This document shows positions 37,267-46,534 of a stretch of 64,000 nucleotides of DNA, piece by piece; position 1 is the stretch's first letter, and each line of letters starts with the position of its first letter. The stretch covers positions 1 through 64,000 of the forward strand of contig JAIUOS010000018.1 in assembly GCA_020161755.1 (NCBI GenBank), written 5' to 3'. A program made the position numbers and the translations under genes. Source of the stretch: Actinomycetota bacterium. Its GTDB lineage: Bacteria; Actinomycetota; Actinomycetes; Propionibacteriales; Propionibacteriaceae. Below the pieces are notes generated by a model. It was not told where the DNA came from and did no database searches. It saw only the letters and a list, made by a program, of their open reading frames with translations.

Positions 37267-38082
37267 ATGGCAACGATCACTGCTGCGGACGTCAAGAAGC
37301 TCCGGGACGCCACCGGCGCCGGCATGATGGACGCGAAGAAGGCCCTCACCGAGGCCGATGGCGACTTCGACGCCGCCATCGAGATCCTGCGGGTGACCGG
37401 TCAGGCCAAGATGGCCAACCGTTCCGACCGTGAGGCCAGCAACGGCCTGGTCGCCTCGTCCGGCAAGACCGTCATCCAGCTCGCCGCCGAGACCGACTTC
37501 GTCGCGAAGAACGCCGAGTTCATGACCCTGGCCGAGGACATCGCCCAGGCCGTGGACGCCGCCGGCGCCGACGGTGTCGAGGCCGCCAAGGCCGTCGCCC
37601 TGGCGTCCGGCCAGACGGTGGGCGACGCGATCGCCGAGCTCAGCGCGAAGATCGGCGAGAAGCTCGAACTGGCCGCCTCGGCGACCTTCGACGGCCCGGT
37701 CAGCATCTACCTGCACAAGCGGTCCGCGGACCTGCCCCCGCAGGTGGGCGTCATGGTCGAGTACGACGGCGGCGAGGAGTCCTTCGTGCGGGGCATCGCG
37801 ATGCAGATCGCGGCCATGTCCCCGTCCTACGTGAACCGTGACGAGGTGCCCGAGCACGTGCTCGAGAACGAGCGCAAGATCGCCACCCTCACCGCGCAGG
37901 AGGAGGGCAAGCCCGAGCAGATCATCCCGCGGATCGTCGAGGGTCGCCTCGGCGGTTTCTACAAGGACGTCTGCCTGGTCGAGCAGCCGAGCGTGTCGGA
38001 CGACAAGCTCAGCGTCGGCCAGCTGCTGAAGAACAACGGTGTCGAGGTCAAGCGCTTCGTCCGCTTCGCCGCCGGCGCCTGA
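37267..38082 (+). CDS. tsf: Translation elongation factor Ts
   Basis: Nucleotide-exchange factor for EF-Tu, 271 residues. The N-terminal UBA-like region reads KKLRDATGAGMMDAKKAL and the core has AAETDFVAKNAEF. It is co-transcribed with rpsB and followed by a strong terminator. Confidence 0.98.
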   Translation: MATITAADVKKLRDATGAGMMDAKKALTEADGDFDAAIEILRVTGQAKMANRSDREASNGLVASSGKTVIQLAAETDFVAKNAEFMTLAEDIAQAVDAAGADGVEAAKAVALASGQTVGDAIAELSAKIGEKLELAASATFDGPVSIYLHKRSADLPPQVGVMVEYDGGEESFVRGIAMQIAAMSPSYVNRDEVPEHVLENERKIATLTAQEEGKPEQIIPRIVEGRLGGFYKDVCLVEQPSVSDDKLSVGQLLKNNGVEVKRFVRFAAGA

Positions 38083-38097
38083 GCCGAACACAGCCGG

Positions 38098-38134
38098 GAA
38101 CGGCCGTCCAGCGTGTGCTGGGCGGCCGTTTCCG
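38098..38134 (+). terminator. Rho-independent-type terminator after tsf
   Basis: A 14-bp stem (left arm 38099-38112, right arm 38117-38130, one G-T pair) closes a GTGT loop and ends in TTT. It separates rpsB-tsf from pyrH, implying a new promoter for pyrH; TACAGT at 38161-38166 is a candidate -10. Confidence 0.85.
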
Positions 38135-38210
38135 CATCACGGGGCGTCGGTCGTATCCGTTACAGTGAAGCCGCATCCTTCCACCGCGACCGCCCGCTCG
38201 AGGAGAACCC

Positions 38211-38924
38211 ATGGCCAGCCCCTACCGCCGCGTCCTGCTCAAGCTCTCGGGCGAGGCTTTCGGGGGCGGAACGCTGGGCGTCGACCCTGACGTGGTCGCC
38301 GGTATCGCCGCCGAGATCGCGGGCGTGGTGGCCACCGGCGTCCAGGTGGCGATCGTCACCGGCGGCGGCAACTTCTTCCGTGGCGCCGAACTGCAGACCC
38401 GTGGCATGGACCGGGCCCGCGCCGACTACATCGGCATGCTGGGCACGGTGATGAACGCCCTGGCGCTGCAGGACTTCCTCGAGAAGGCCGGCGCTCCCAG
38501 CCGCGTCCAGACCGCGATCGCGATGGGCCAGATCGCCGAGCCGTACGTCCCGCTGCGCGCCATCCGCCACATGGAGAAGGGCCGGGTGGTCATCTTCGGT
38601 GCCGGCTCGGGCATGCCGTTCTTCTCCACCGACACGGTGTCGGCCCAGCGGGCGCTGGAGGTGCACGCCGACGTGCTGCTGATGGCCAAGCAGGGGACGG
38701 ACGGGGTGTACGACTCCGACCCGCGCACCAACCCGGACGCGCGCCGCTACGACGAGCTGACCTACGACGAATTCCTGTCCGCCGACCTCAAGGTCGCGGA
38801 CGCCACAGCGGTCAGCCTGGCCCGTGATTACCAGGTGCCGATGATCTTCTTCGACCTGGGAACGCCGGGCAACATCGCCCGGGTGGTCGCAGGTGAGAAG
38901 ATCGGAACCACTCTGCACGCCTGA
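38211..38924 (+). CDS. pyrH: UMP kinase
   Basis: Hexameric uridylate kinase of pyrimidine nucleotide synthesis, 237 residues. It shows [10 protein letters not shown] near the N-terminus, [11 protein letters not shown], and the nucleotide-binding [15 protein letters not shown]. Its place between tsf and frr is conserved across bacteria. Confidence 0.97.
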   Translation: MASPYRRVLLKLSGEAFGGGTLGVDPDVVAGIAAEIAGVVATGVQVAIVTGGGNFFRGAELQTRGMDRARADYIGMLGTVMNALALQDFLEKAGAPSRVQTAIAMGQIAEPYVPLRAIRHMEKGRVVIFGAGSGMPFFSTDTVSAQRALEVHADVLLMAKQGTDGVYDSDPRTNPDARRYDELTYDEFLSADLKVADATAVSLARDYQVPMIFFDLGTPGNIARVVAGEKIGTTLHA

Positions 38925-38959
38925 GGCGTGCAGGCGAGAACCAGAAGGGAAGGGACCTC

Positions 38960-39517
38960 GTGATCCCGGAGATCATCAAGGACGCCGAGCACAAGATGGT
39001 CGCGGCCGTCGAGCACGCTCGGGAGGAGTTCGCCGCGATCCGCACCGGACGTGCGCACCCGGCCATGTTCAACAAGCTGATGGTGGACTACTACGGCGCG
39101 CCGACACCGCTGCAGCAGCTGGCCACCTTCCAGGTGCCGGAAGCACGCACGGTGCTGATCACCCCGTTCGACCGGGGCGCGATGCACGGCATCGAGAAGG
39201 CCATCCGTGACTCCGACCTGGGCGTGAACCCGGCCAACGACGGCAACGTCATCAGGCTCGTCATGCCGCAGCTCACCGAGGAGCGCCGCCGCGAGTACAT
39301 CAAGGTCACCAAGCACAAGGCCGAGGAGGCCCGGGTCGCCGTCCGCAACGTGCGGCGCCATGCGAACGAGCAGGTGAACAAGCTGGTCAAGGACAAGGAG
39401 ATCAGCGAGGACGACGCCCGCGGCGCGGAGAAGCAGTTGGACGCGGCCACCCGGAAGCACATCGACTCGATCGACGAGCTGCTGAAGGTCAAGGAAGCCG
39501 AACTGCTGGAGGTCTGA
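38960..39517 (+). CDS. frr: Ribosome recycling factor
   Basis: Splits post-termination ribosomes with EF-G. The 185-residue protein matches RRF along its length, including EFAAIRTGRAHPAMF, the domain II segment and the C-terminal RKHIDSIDELLKVKEAELLEV (last 20 residues). GTG start, 35 nt after pyrH, preceded by AAGGGAAGGGA. Confidence 0.97.
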   Translation: MIPEIIKDAEHKMVAAVEHAREEFAAIRTGRAHPAMFNKLMVDYYGAPTPLQQLATFQVPEARTVLITPFDRGAMHGIEKAIRDSDLGVNPANDGNVIRLVMPQLTEERRREYIKVTKHKAEEARVAVRNVRRHANEQVNKLVKDKEISEDDARGAEKQLDAATRKHIDSIDELLKVKEAELLEV

Positions 39518-39523
39518 GTGAGC

Positions 39524-39629
39524 CCGCTGCGCTCCCCCGAACAACTCCGTAGGGACCCCGCGTGCGCACCCCACGGAGTTCTTCTCCTCCGCTGCGCTCC
39601 CCCGAACAACTCCGTAGGGACCCCGCGTG
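39524..39629. repeat. Direct repeat of 41 bp (65-bp period) in front of cdsA
   Basis: The 41-nt sequence beginning CCGCTGCGCTCCCCCGAACA is present at 39524-39564 and identically at 39589-39629. The second copy ends with the GTG start of cdsA. Between them AACTCCGT (39544-39551) and ACGGAGTT (39573-39580) form an 8-bp hairpin. This looks like a recent tandem duplication of the cdsA translation start region. Confidence 0.8.
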
Positions 39630-40502
39630 ACCGAAACCGCTGAGCCGTCCGCCCCACGCAAGTCACGGGCCGGCCGTGACCTGCCGGCCGCGATCGCGGT
39701 GGGCCTGGGCCTGTTCGGGCTCGTCGTGGTCACGCTCGCCTGGTTCCAGCCGGGATTCATCGTGGTCCTGGTGATCCTGACCAGCCTGGGCGCGGTCGAG
39801 GTGCACCACGCGCTGGAGCGGGTGGGCATGCGGTCGGTGATCGTGCCGGTGGTGTTCGGCAACGTCGTGATCATCGCCGGCTCGTACGCGGCCGCGGTGC
39901 TCCAGCCGGTCACCCAGATCCCGTGGCACCTGGTGCTGCTCGGGTTCCTCGGCCTGACGGTGCTGGTGGCCCTGATCTGGCGGATGTTCACCGGCACCGA
40001 GGGCTACGCCAGGGACAGCGCCGCGAGCCTGTTCATCATCAGCTACGTGTCGCTGCTGGCGTCCTTCGTCGGGCTGATCCTCGCCCAGCAGCACGGGGTG
40101 GCGAAGGTGGTGGCGGTGTTCCTCGCCATCGTCGGCAGCGACGTCGGCGGGTACGCGGCCGGCGCCACGCTGGGACGGCACCCGATGGCGCCGACGATCA
40201 GCCCGAAGAAGACCTGGGAGGGCATGGCCGGGTCGGTCGTGCTGGCCTCGGTCGTGACCGTGCTGCAGTTCGTGCTGGTGATGCACCAGCCGTGGTGGCA
40301 GGGCCTGCTGCTGGCGATCGTGGTGGTCATCTTCGGCACCGCCGGCGACCTGATCGAGTCGATGATCAAGCGCGACGTGGGCATCAAGGACATGAGTTCG
40401 TTCCTGCCGGGTCACGGCGGCGTGATGGACCGGCTCGACTCGACGCTGGTGGCCGCCCCGGCGGCGTGGCTGCTGTTCGCGCTCGCGGGGTTCGCCTCGT
40501 GA
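39627..40502 (+). CDS. cdsA: Phosphatidate cytidylyltransferase
   Basis: Integral membrane enzyme making CDP-diacylglycerol, the precursor of acidic phospholipids and phosphatidylinositol. It has 291 residues and about eight hydrophobic segments. The C-terminal CdsA signature [20 protein letters not shown], continuing to MDRLDS, is intact. Order frr-cdsA-rlmN is conserved in actinobacteria. The GTG start lies at the end of the duplicated upstream sequence; no strong Shine-Dalgarno is visible. Confidence 0.95.
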   Translation: MTETAEPSAPRKSRAGRDLPAAIAVGLGLFGLVVVTLAWFQPGFIVVLVILTSLGAVEVHHALERVGMRSVIVPVVFGNVVIIAGSYAAAVLQPVTQIPWHLVLLGFLGLTVLVALIWRMFTGTEGYARDSAASLFIISYVSLLASFVGLILAQQHGVAKVVAVFLAIVGSDVGGYAAGATLGRHPMAPTISPKKTWEGMAGSVVLASVVTVLQFVLVMHQPWWQGLLLAIVVVIFGTAGDLIESMIKRDVGIKDMSSFLPGHGGVMDRLDSTLVAAPAAWLLFALAGFAS

Positions 40503-41704
40503 CCGGCCTGACCCCGGAGGAGGAGGCGAGCTACGCGGCCACGGTGGCCGCCGCGCAGGCCGGACGCACGGTGCCCCTGGCCCTGGGTGCGCCGCGCCGC
40601 GGAAAGCCGCCCAAGCACTGGGCCGACCTGGACGCCGCCGAGCGCGCGGACGCGATCGCGGAGTTGGGGCTGCCGAAGTTCCGGGCCGCGCAGCTGACCA
40701 GGCACCTGTTCGAGCGGCTGCAGGCCGACCCGTCCGGCTGGACGGACATCCCGAAGGCCGAGCGTGCGGTTCTCGCCGAGCGGTTCGCCCCGTCCCTGCT
40801 CGAGCGGGTGCGTGACCTGGAGGCAGACGGCGGCACCACGGCGAAGACGCTGTGGCGGCTGCACGACGGCTCGCTCGTGGAGAGCGTGCTGATGCGGTAC
40901 GGCGTCCCCGGCATCCGGGCGAGCGGCAAGGGGCGTGAGCGGGCGACCGTGTGCATCTCCTCGCAGGCCGGCTGCGGTATGGCGTGCCCGTTCTGCGCGA
41001 CCGGGCAGGGCGGGCTCCAGCGCAACCTGAGCAGCGCGGAGATCCTCGCGCAGGTGATGGACTCGGCGCGGCGGCTTCGGGACGGCGAGATCCCCGGTGG
41101 TCCCGGACGGGTGAACAACATCGTCTTCATGGGCATGGGCGAACCGATGGCCAACTACACGGCCGTGCTGCGCGCGGTGCGGACGATCGTCGCGCCGGCG
41201 CCGGACGGGTTGGGCATCTCGGCGCGGGGCGTGACGGTGTCGACCGTCGGGCTGGTGCCGCAGATCCAGCGGTTGGCGGCCGAGGGGCTGCCGGTGACGC
41301 TGGCCGTGAGCCTGCACGCGCCGGACGACGAACTTCGCGACACGCTGTGCCCGGTGAACACGCGGTGGCCGGTAGCCGAGGTGGTCCTGAACGCGCACCA
41401 CTACTTCCAGACCAGCGGTCGGCGCGTGTCGATCGAGTACGCGCTGATCCGGGACGTGAACGACCAGGGGTGGCGGGCCGACGCGCTGGCGAACCTGCTG
41501 AACCGGTACGGGCGTGGCTGGGTGCACGTGAACCTGATCCCGCTGAACCCGACTCCGGGTTCGAAGTGGACGGCGTCGCGCCGCGAAGACGAGGTCGAGT
41601 TCGTCCGGCGGCTGGAGGCCAGGGGAGTGCCGGTCACCGTCCGCGACACCCGGGGACGGGAGATCGACGGGGCCTGCGGGCAGCTGGCGGCCAGCGAGGC
41701 CTGA
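40499..41704 (+). CDS. rlmN: 23S rRNA (adenine2503-C2)/tRNA methyltransferase RlmN
   Basis: Radical-SAM enzyme of 401 residues that methylates C2 of A2503 in 23S rRNA and A37 in some tRNAs. The [4Fe-4S] ligands are in [22 protein letters not shown] and the C-terminal catalytic Cys in GACGQL are present. The GTG start overlaps the cdsA stop (GTGA). Its cluster would depend on the SUF system at 1.8-8.4 kb. Confidence 0.96.
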   Translation: MTGLTPEEEASYAATVAAAQAGRTVPLALGAPRRGKPPKHWADLDAAERADAIAELGLPKFRAAQLTRHLFERLQADPSGWTDIPKAERAVLAERFAPSLLERVRDLEADGGTTAKTLWRLHDGSLVESVLMRYGVPGIRASGKGRERATVCISSQAGCGMACPFCATGQGGLQRNLSSAEILAQVMDSARRLRDGEIPGGPGRVNNIVFMGMGEPMANYTAVLRAVRTIVAPAPDGLGISARGVTVSTVGLVPQIQRLAAEGLPVTLAVSLHAPDDELRDTLCPVNTRWPVAEVVLNAHHYFQTSGRRVSIEYALIRDVNDQGWRADALANLLNRYGRGWVHVNLIPLNPTPGSKWTASRREDEVEFVRRLEARGVPVTVRDTRGREIDGACGQLAASEA

Positions 41705-41722
41705 GGCCCGAGGTCAGAAGCG

Positions 41723-43048
41723 TCAGGTCGCGGGCACCGGCTCGGAATGGGTGGTCACCCAGAACCGTGCGGTGACGACGATGCCGACCACGAGCAGCGC
41801 TGACGTGAGCACGAACGGCCAGCTGCGGTCCATGCCCGACAGCCAGCCCGCGATCCAGCCGAACGGCGCGGTGGCCAGCATTACGCAGGTGCGCTGCACG
41901 GCCATCACGCGGGACCGCTCCTCGCGGTCGACGTGGAGCGCGACCAGCGACTCCGACAAGGTGAACAGGACGCCGGCGCCGAAGGCGTCCAGCACCAGGC
42001 AGGCGCCGAGCAGGGCGTAGGTGGTCCACGTCGCCATTCCCGGTGGTGCCGGGATCAGTACCAGGAGGACCTGGCCGGCGAGGTACACCACGAAGCCCCA
42101 CAAGGTGGGTCGTTGGAGGTGGGCGGCGTGGGTGAGCCGGGGGATCACGGTGAAGAAGAACAGCACGGACAGCAGCGAGCGCACCATCGGGAAGAACGGC
42201 AACAGCGGGTCGGGGACGCGGAGGTGCTGGCTGATGACGACCTGCCAGAAAGTGCCGTTGACGAGGGCGACCGCGATGAAGATCGCGGACAGCACGAGGG
42301 AGAAGATCGTGCCGCGGGAGCGGACGATCAGGCCCAGCACCGGACGGTAGCCGGCCAGCGACGTCCAGATGGAGACGCCGCGGGTCTGTTCGAGGCGGAG
42401 TCGGCCGGTGGCGGTCTCGGTGGACCAGCGGTACAGGATCACGATCTTGGCGGTCATGATCACGAAGGCGTTGAGGTACAGGATGCGGACGGCCGGCTCG
42501 AGGCCGTACTGCGCGACGAGCACCGCGGCGATCGGCGCGAACAGGGCCGAGAACTCGGCGGCGACCTTGATCAGGGAGTATGCCTTGGGGATCTCGGCGC
42601 GGTCGAGGTCCTCGACGAGCAGGCAGTCCCACGAGTTCTGGGTCACCTGCCACGCGCCGTTGATCAGGGACGCGACCAGGAAGTACCAGAAGTTCTGCGC
42701 GAACGCCCAGATCAGGCACGGGATCGACCACGCGATCACGTCGAAGAGGGCGGTGGTGAGCCGGCGTCCGAGCTTGTCGGTGATCACGCCGCTGAGCAGG
42801 CCGAACACGACCTGGGAGAGTGTGGAGATCGTGGCGAGCAGCCCGATCTGCTGGTCGTGCAGGCCGAGGGCGAGCATGTACACCGAGGCGTAGGGCAGCA
42901 CCAGCATCATCGACAGGCCCCACATGGGCTCGGTGTAGACGCTGGCGCGGGCGTTCCCTCGGAGGTTGAGCAGGCTGTTCACGAGGGGATTGCGGCGCAC
43001 CGGGACAGTGAACCACTTCTGCGCCCCTGCTGTGAGCGGCTGGGCCAC
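41723..43048 (-). CDS. Major facilitator superfamily transporter
   Basis: The 441-residue protein has about twelve hydrophobic segments. The MFS loop motif appears as GVITDKLGRRLTT between helices 2 and 3. The N-terminal half has IGLLATISTLSQVVFGLLSG. Substrate unknown. It begins with GTG 43048 without an obvious Shine-Dalgarno and converges on rlmN with an 18-nt gap. It interrupts the otherwise conserved rlmN-to-dxr neighbourhood together with the next genes. Confidence 0.9.
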   Translation of the reverse strand: MAQPLTAGAQKWFTVPVRRNPLVNSLLNLRGNARASVYTEPMWGLSMMLVLPYASVYMLALGLHDQQIGLLATISTLSQVVFGLLSGVITDKLGRRLTTALFDVIAWSIPCLIWAFAQNFWYFLVASLINGAWQVTQNSWDCLLVEDLDRAEIPKAYSLIKVAAEFSALFAPIAAVLVAQYGLEPAVRILYLNAFVIMTAKIVILYRWSTETATGRLRLEQTRGVSIWTSLAGYRPVLGLIVRSRGTIFSLVLSAIFIAVALVNGTFWQVVISQHLRVPDPLLPFFPMVRSLLSVLFFFTVIPRLTHAAHLQRPTLWGFVVYLAGQVLLVLIPAPPGMATWTTYALLGACLVLDAFGAGVLFTLSESLVALHVDREERSRVMAVQRTCVMLATAPFGWIAGWLSGMDRSWPFVLTSALLVVGIVVTARFWVTTHSEPVPAT

Positions 43049-43070
43049 CTCGGATCGGGCCGCCTCACCG

Positions 43071-43096
43071 GGTCATCCCGGCGTACGCCGGGGTCC
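43071..43096. repeat. Short dispersed palindrome (GTCATCCCGGCG type)
   Basis: GGTCATCCCGGCGTACGCCG continues to GGGTCC; its core 43077-43092 is a perfect 16-bp palindrome. Related hairpins lie at 33247-33270 and 45391-45411. Similar palindromes are common extragenic repeats in many GC-rich bacteria. The rest of the gap up to 43166 shows nothing else. Confidence 0.65.
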
Positions 43097-43166
43097 GTGC
43101 TGTGTTGTGGCATGCCAAAGGGCCGGTGCCCCGGGGGTGGGGTGACCGGTGGTTGGTGGTGGTGTG

Positions 43167-44702
43167 TCAGCGTCTCTGGATCGTGGTGCGTCGGCTGCTG
43201 GCGTGTGTACGTGTCCGTCTTCGCTGTTGGGGTGGGTCGGGGAGGAGTGGTGCGGGCAGGGGGTTGTCCCAGGGGTGGGTGCCGGTGGGGCTGGTGGTGG
43301 GGTCGGTGGTGAGTCCGGCGGGGGTGGTGAGGTAGTGCCGCCCGAGGGGGCTGGTCCAGTGGAAGAGGCCGGGTTCGGGTTGGTGGAGATGCCAGCCGGC
43401 GTGGGTCTTGGCGCGGTGGGCTTTGCGGCGTTGGGGGCCGAGGTTGTCGGGCCGGGTTTGTCCTGCGGGCTGGTCGGGGCCCCAGCGGTAGGGCTGGGTG
43501 TGGTCGAGGTCGAGGCCGGTCGAGGGGCGGGTGCCGTAGGGGAAGATCTCGTAGGGGTGGCGCAGCAGCACGGCCCGCCGGATGGGCGCGGGGATGTCGT
43601 AGCTGTCGACAGCGATGATGCCGTTGGGGTTGAACACCGGTTGCACGGTGACCCGGGTGTGGCCCAGCACCTGCCGGATCTGGTCGATGGTGAGGGGTCC
43701 GAGTTGTTCGCAGCGTCCGAGGCCGGTGCCGGTGGTGAGGGTGTCGTCGGACAGGTGGATGATCAGGGTCGCTTTCGGTAGCAGCCGGTCGGGGTCGACG
43801 GTGATCCGGCCGCAGGTGTGCCCGGCACACCCGAAGGGCGACCGCGACCCCTGCCACTCCTCGTCGTCGTCGGCCCTTCGTGACGCGTCGCTCGCACGCT
43901 CACGGCGCTCCTCAGGGGCCGTGCCCTCTCCACTTTCGTTGGGGAGGGTGGGTTGGGTGAGGGAGTGTTGGAGGAGGGCGAGGGCTCGGGCGGGGGTGGC
44001 GAGGATGCCGAGGGCGGTGGCGCGGCGTTCGGACACGTCCTGGGTGGTTCCGGGGGTGTCGAGGATGCTGGCGAGTTGGGTGAGGGCGGCGTCGAGGTAG
44101 GTGGCGTCGGCGGCGGTGAGCCAGCCGTAGATGTCGCGCAGGCCGTCGGGCCGGCACGGCCCGATCTGGATCCGGGGCCGGGCGGCGCGGTTCCAGCGTT
44201 CTTGGGCGGCGGCCGGGTCGGCCTGCACGACGAGGGCCTGGACGAACCGGGTGAGCCGTCCGGGGGCGAGTCGGGTGGTGAACGGCCCGATCGTGTCATC
44301 GATCCAGCGGGCCTTCGCCAGGGACAGGCCGGCGGTGTCGCGGGCGATCTGGCGGGCCTGCCACACCGGCACCCCGCACGCGACGACTTGTTCCCACAAC
44401 CGGGGCAGCCGTACCTCGAGGTTCAGCAGGTCGATCACCTGCGGGGTCACCGAGTCCACACTCCGGTGCAGAGCCGCAGCGAGTTCGAGGCAGGCGAAGT
44501 CGTCGATCAGCCCGGTACCCTCCCCGGCGAGCTGGACCTTGTCGGTGCCGATCTGGTGCCGGTAGGTCTTCACCACCCGCACCATCGCCAACGCCTCCTG
44601 CACCTCCGCCCGCCGCTTCCACACCTGCGCGTGTTCGAGCACCCCCAGGGCAGCCGCCGCGTCCAGCCCGGACACATCCTCATACTCGAACATGTGTGTC
44701 AT
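43167..44702 (-). CDS. DUF222/HNH endonuclease domain protein with an in-frame repeat insertion
   Basis: The 511-residue protein has an N-terminal DUF222 region (ACLELAAALHRSVDSVTPQVIDLL, residues about 60-90) and a C-terminal HNH-like nuclease domain (LDLDHTQPYRWGP, then NLGPQRRKAHRAKTHAGW). Such proteins are multi-copy in actinobacteria; their role is unclear and mobile-element-like spread is suspected. Residues about 262-277 (GTAPEERRERASDASRRA) are encoded by a copy of the inverted-repeat element found in the 32-33 kb block. The C-terminal tail is Pro/Thr/Arg-rich. I chose ATG 44702; ATG 44693 is three codons inside. Confidence 0.88.
   Translation of the reverse strand: MTHMFEYEDVSGLDAAAALGVLEHAQVWKRRAEVQEALAMVRVVKTYRHQIGTDKVQLAGEGTGLIDDFACLELAAALHRSVDSVTPQVIDLLNLEVRLPRLWEQVVACGVPVWQARQIARDTAGLSLAKARWIDDTIGPFTTRLAPGRLTRFVQALVVQADPAAAQERWNRAARPRIQIGPCRPDGLRDIYGWLTAADATYLDAALTQLASILDTPGTTQDVSERRATALGILATPARALALLQHSLTQPTLPNESGEGTAPEERRERASDASRRADDDEEWQGSRSPFGCAGHTCGRITVDPDRLLPKATLIIHLSDDTLTTGTGLGRCEQLGPLTIDQIRQVLGHTRVTVQPVFNPNGIIAVDSYDIPAPIRRAVLLRHPYEIFPYGTRPSTGLDLDHTQPYRWGPDQPAGQTRPDNLGPQRRKAHRAKTHAGWHLHQPEPGLFHWTSPLGRHYLTTPAGLTTDPTTSPTGTHPWDNPLPAPLLPDPPQQRRRTRTHASSRRTTIQRR
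43872..43920. repeat. Intragenic copy of the GGCCCTTCGTGACG / CTCAGGGGCC element
   Basis: A 49-bp element begins GGCCCTTCGTGACGCGTCGC and ends GCTCCTCAGGGGCC. Both ends match the elements at 32371-32411, 32631-32671, 32927-32967 and 33133-33174, while the middle differs. It lies inside the DUF222/HNH gene and keeps the frame open. Confidence 0.75.
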
Positions 44703-44762
44703 TCTGCCACCCCCCACTGACACTCCCGCGTGGCGCGACCGGCCCGCCCGTAGGATCGGACG

Positions 44763-45413
44763 GTGCTCGACTGGGACCACAACGCGTACTACCAAGGTCT
44801 CCTGCTCCGTCAGTTGCCAAGGCCCTGCGAGCGGGTGCTCGACGTCGGCTGCGGGGCGGGCGGATTCGCGACCCGGCTCGCCCGGCGGGGCCTCAGCGTC
44901 GATGCCGTCGACTGCTCGGAGCGCATGATCGAACGGGCGAGGCAGCGCACGCCACCCAGCGTGAACTGTGTTCTGGGCGACGTAGTGACCGACGACCTGT
45001 CCGGACGCGACTACGACGCCGTCGTGTCGGTCGCTGCTCTGCACCACATGCCGCTCGAGGTGGTCCTTCCCCGACTGGCGGACGCCCTGCGGCCGGGCGG
45101 CATCCTCGCGGCGGTCGCGCTGCCTCGTCGAGACCTGTGGCACGAGTTGCCGATCGAACTCGCCGCAACGGTCGGGCACCGTGCGTTCGGCGCCGTGTTC
45201 CTGGCGAAGCGGGCACTCGGCCACCCCGAGACCTACGCGAAGGAGCCCAACCACGGCGACATGCCGGTCGTGCTGGATCCGCCGCTGACGACCCGCGAGG
45301 TGCGTGCCGTGGCCGCTGCCGTTCTGCCCGGTGCCCGCGTGAAGCGTCTCCTCTTCTGGCGGTACCTACTCGTGTGGAGGAAGCCGGGGGATCCCGGGTC
45401 ACGCCCGGGATGA
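44763..45413 (+). CDS. Class I SAM-dependent methyltransferase
   Basis: The 216-residue protein has the SAM-binding motif VLDVGCGAGGFATRLA, a DAVDCSERMIERA motif II and SVAALHHMPLEVVLPRLA, as in small-molecule methyltransferases of the UbiE type. The target is unknown. TAGGAT ends 6 nt before GTG 44763, so it is probably leaderless. The last residues (KPGDPGSRPG) are encoded by a palindromic element, suggesting that an inserted repeat replaced the original C-terminus. Confidence 0.87.
   Translation: MLDWDHNAYYQGLLLRQLPRPCERVLDVGCGAGGFATRLARRGLSVDAVDCSERMIERARQRTPPSVNCVLGDVVTDDLSGRDYDAVVSVAALHHMPLEVVLPRLADALRPGGILAAVALPRRDLWHELPIELAATVGHRAFGAVFLAKRALGHPETYAKEPNHGDMPVVLDPPLTTREVRAVAAAVLPGARVKRLLFWRYLLVWRKPGDPGSRPG
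45391..45411. terminator. Palindromic hairpin at the 3' end of the methyltransferase gene
   Basis: ATCCCGGG and CCCGGGAT are perfect 8-bp arms around TCACG. The hairpin overlaps the stop region of the methyltransferase and lies between convergent genes. It may be a bidirectional terminator and resembles the dispersed GTCATCCCGG palindromes. Confidence 0.6.
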
Positions 45414-45424
45414 CGAGGGGCGAC

Positions 45425-46534
45425 TCAGCCCAGCAGGGCAGGGACCTCGGCGACGCTGTCGACGAGGTGGAGGGACGCGGCCATCGGACGGCCCTCGGCG
45501 AGGCTGGTGAGCAGCGGCCAGGCCGGGCGGACGCGCGTCCAGTAGTCCGTGCCGACCAGCACCAGGGGCGGCACCGGGTCGTCGCCGACCGCGTAGAACC
45601 GGGGTGTGACGCCCTGGAACACCTCCTGCACCGTCCCCGCCGCACCGGGCAGGCAGACCAGCCCGCCGGTGGCGTGCCGCAGCAGGACGTCCTCGCGGAT
45701 CGCGTTCGAGAACAGCTTGGCGATGCCGGTGCAGAACACGTTCGGCGGCTCGTGCCCGTACAGCCAGGTCGGCACGCCGTAGCTGCGTCCGCCCAGGTCG
45801 AAGCGGTCCCGCACCGCCATGCCCGCGCTCGCCCAGGCCGCGATGTCGTCGGCGAACCCCGGACACTCCGCGAGCAGCGCCAGCGCGGACGCCAGGCCCG
45901 CGTACGACCCGACCAGTGACGCCCCCAGGTTCACCGCCTCCATCGCGCCCGGCCCGCCGCCGGTGATCACCGTTCGTCCGGCCGCGGTCAGGTCCCGCCC
46001 GAGTTCGGCCGCCTCGGCGTACCCGGACGTGCCGCGGACGAGTTGGTGCCCGCCCATCACCCCGACCGACCCGTCCAGCCCGACGTCGTCCAGCGCCTCG
46101 GTGATCGCGTGGTCGTGCAACGTCATCGCCAGCTCGCTGGTCAGGCTGCGGTGCTGGCCCACGTGCCGCCACCACCGGAAGACCCGCGCGTCGAGCGTGT
46201 ACCGGTAGCCGCCCTCCAGCCCCGCGTACAGCTCCTGGGCCGTGTACAGCCCCGTCCGGTACGGGCTGAACGGCAGGTCGGGCAGCGTCGGGAACACCAG
46301 CGCCCCGTCCGCCTCCAGCTGCGCCTCCACGCCCGGCGCGAACCCGCACCCGAGGAACACCGCCCTGGTGACGTCGGTCGCCAGCAGCGCCTCGCTGCGT
46401 CCGGTCAGGTCGAGCGACTGGAGGTAGCACTCGGCGAGGCTCCCGCCGGACGCCAGGCGCGCGTCGAACTCCTCCAGCGAGTCGATCTCCGCGCCTGTCC
46501 CGGCACTGGCCGGCATCCGGGCGGGGTGGCTCAC
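45425..46534 (-). CDS. LOG-family Rossmann-fold protein
   Basis: The 369-residue protein has GVMGGHQLVRG, ITGGGPGAMEAVNLGA and CLPGAAGTVQEVFQ, the nucleotide-binding pattern of the LOG (lysine decarboxylase-like) superfamily, here with PGAAGT in place of the usual PGGxGT. Many LOG proteins are cytokinin-type phosphoribohydrolases acting on nucleoside monophosphates; the longer N-terminal region of about 140 residues sets this one apart. Activity unverified. GTG 46534 overlaps the mannosidase stop (GTGA), so the two are co-transcribed. Confidence 0.85.
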   Translation of the reverse strand: MSHPARMPASAGTGAEIDSLEEFDARLASGGSLAECYLQSLDLTGRSEALLATDVTRAVFLGCGFAPGVEAQLEADGALVFPTLPDLPFSPYRTGLYTAQELYAGLEGGYRYTLDARVFRWWRHVGQHRSLTSELAMTLHDHAITEALDDVGLDGSVGVMGGHQLVRGTSGYAEAAELGRDLTAAGRTVITGGGPGAMEAVNLGASLVGSYAGLASALALLAECPGFADDIAAWASAGMAVRDRFDLGGRSYGVPTWLYGHEPPNVFCTGIAKLFSNAIREDVLLRHATGGLVCLPGAAGTVQEVFQGVTPRFYAVGDDPVPPLVLVGTDYWTRVRPAWPLLTSLAEGRPMAASLHLVDSVAEVPALLG

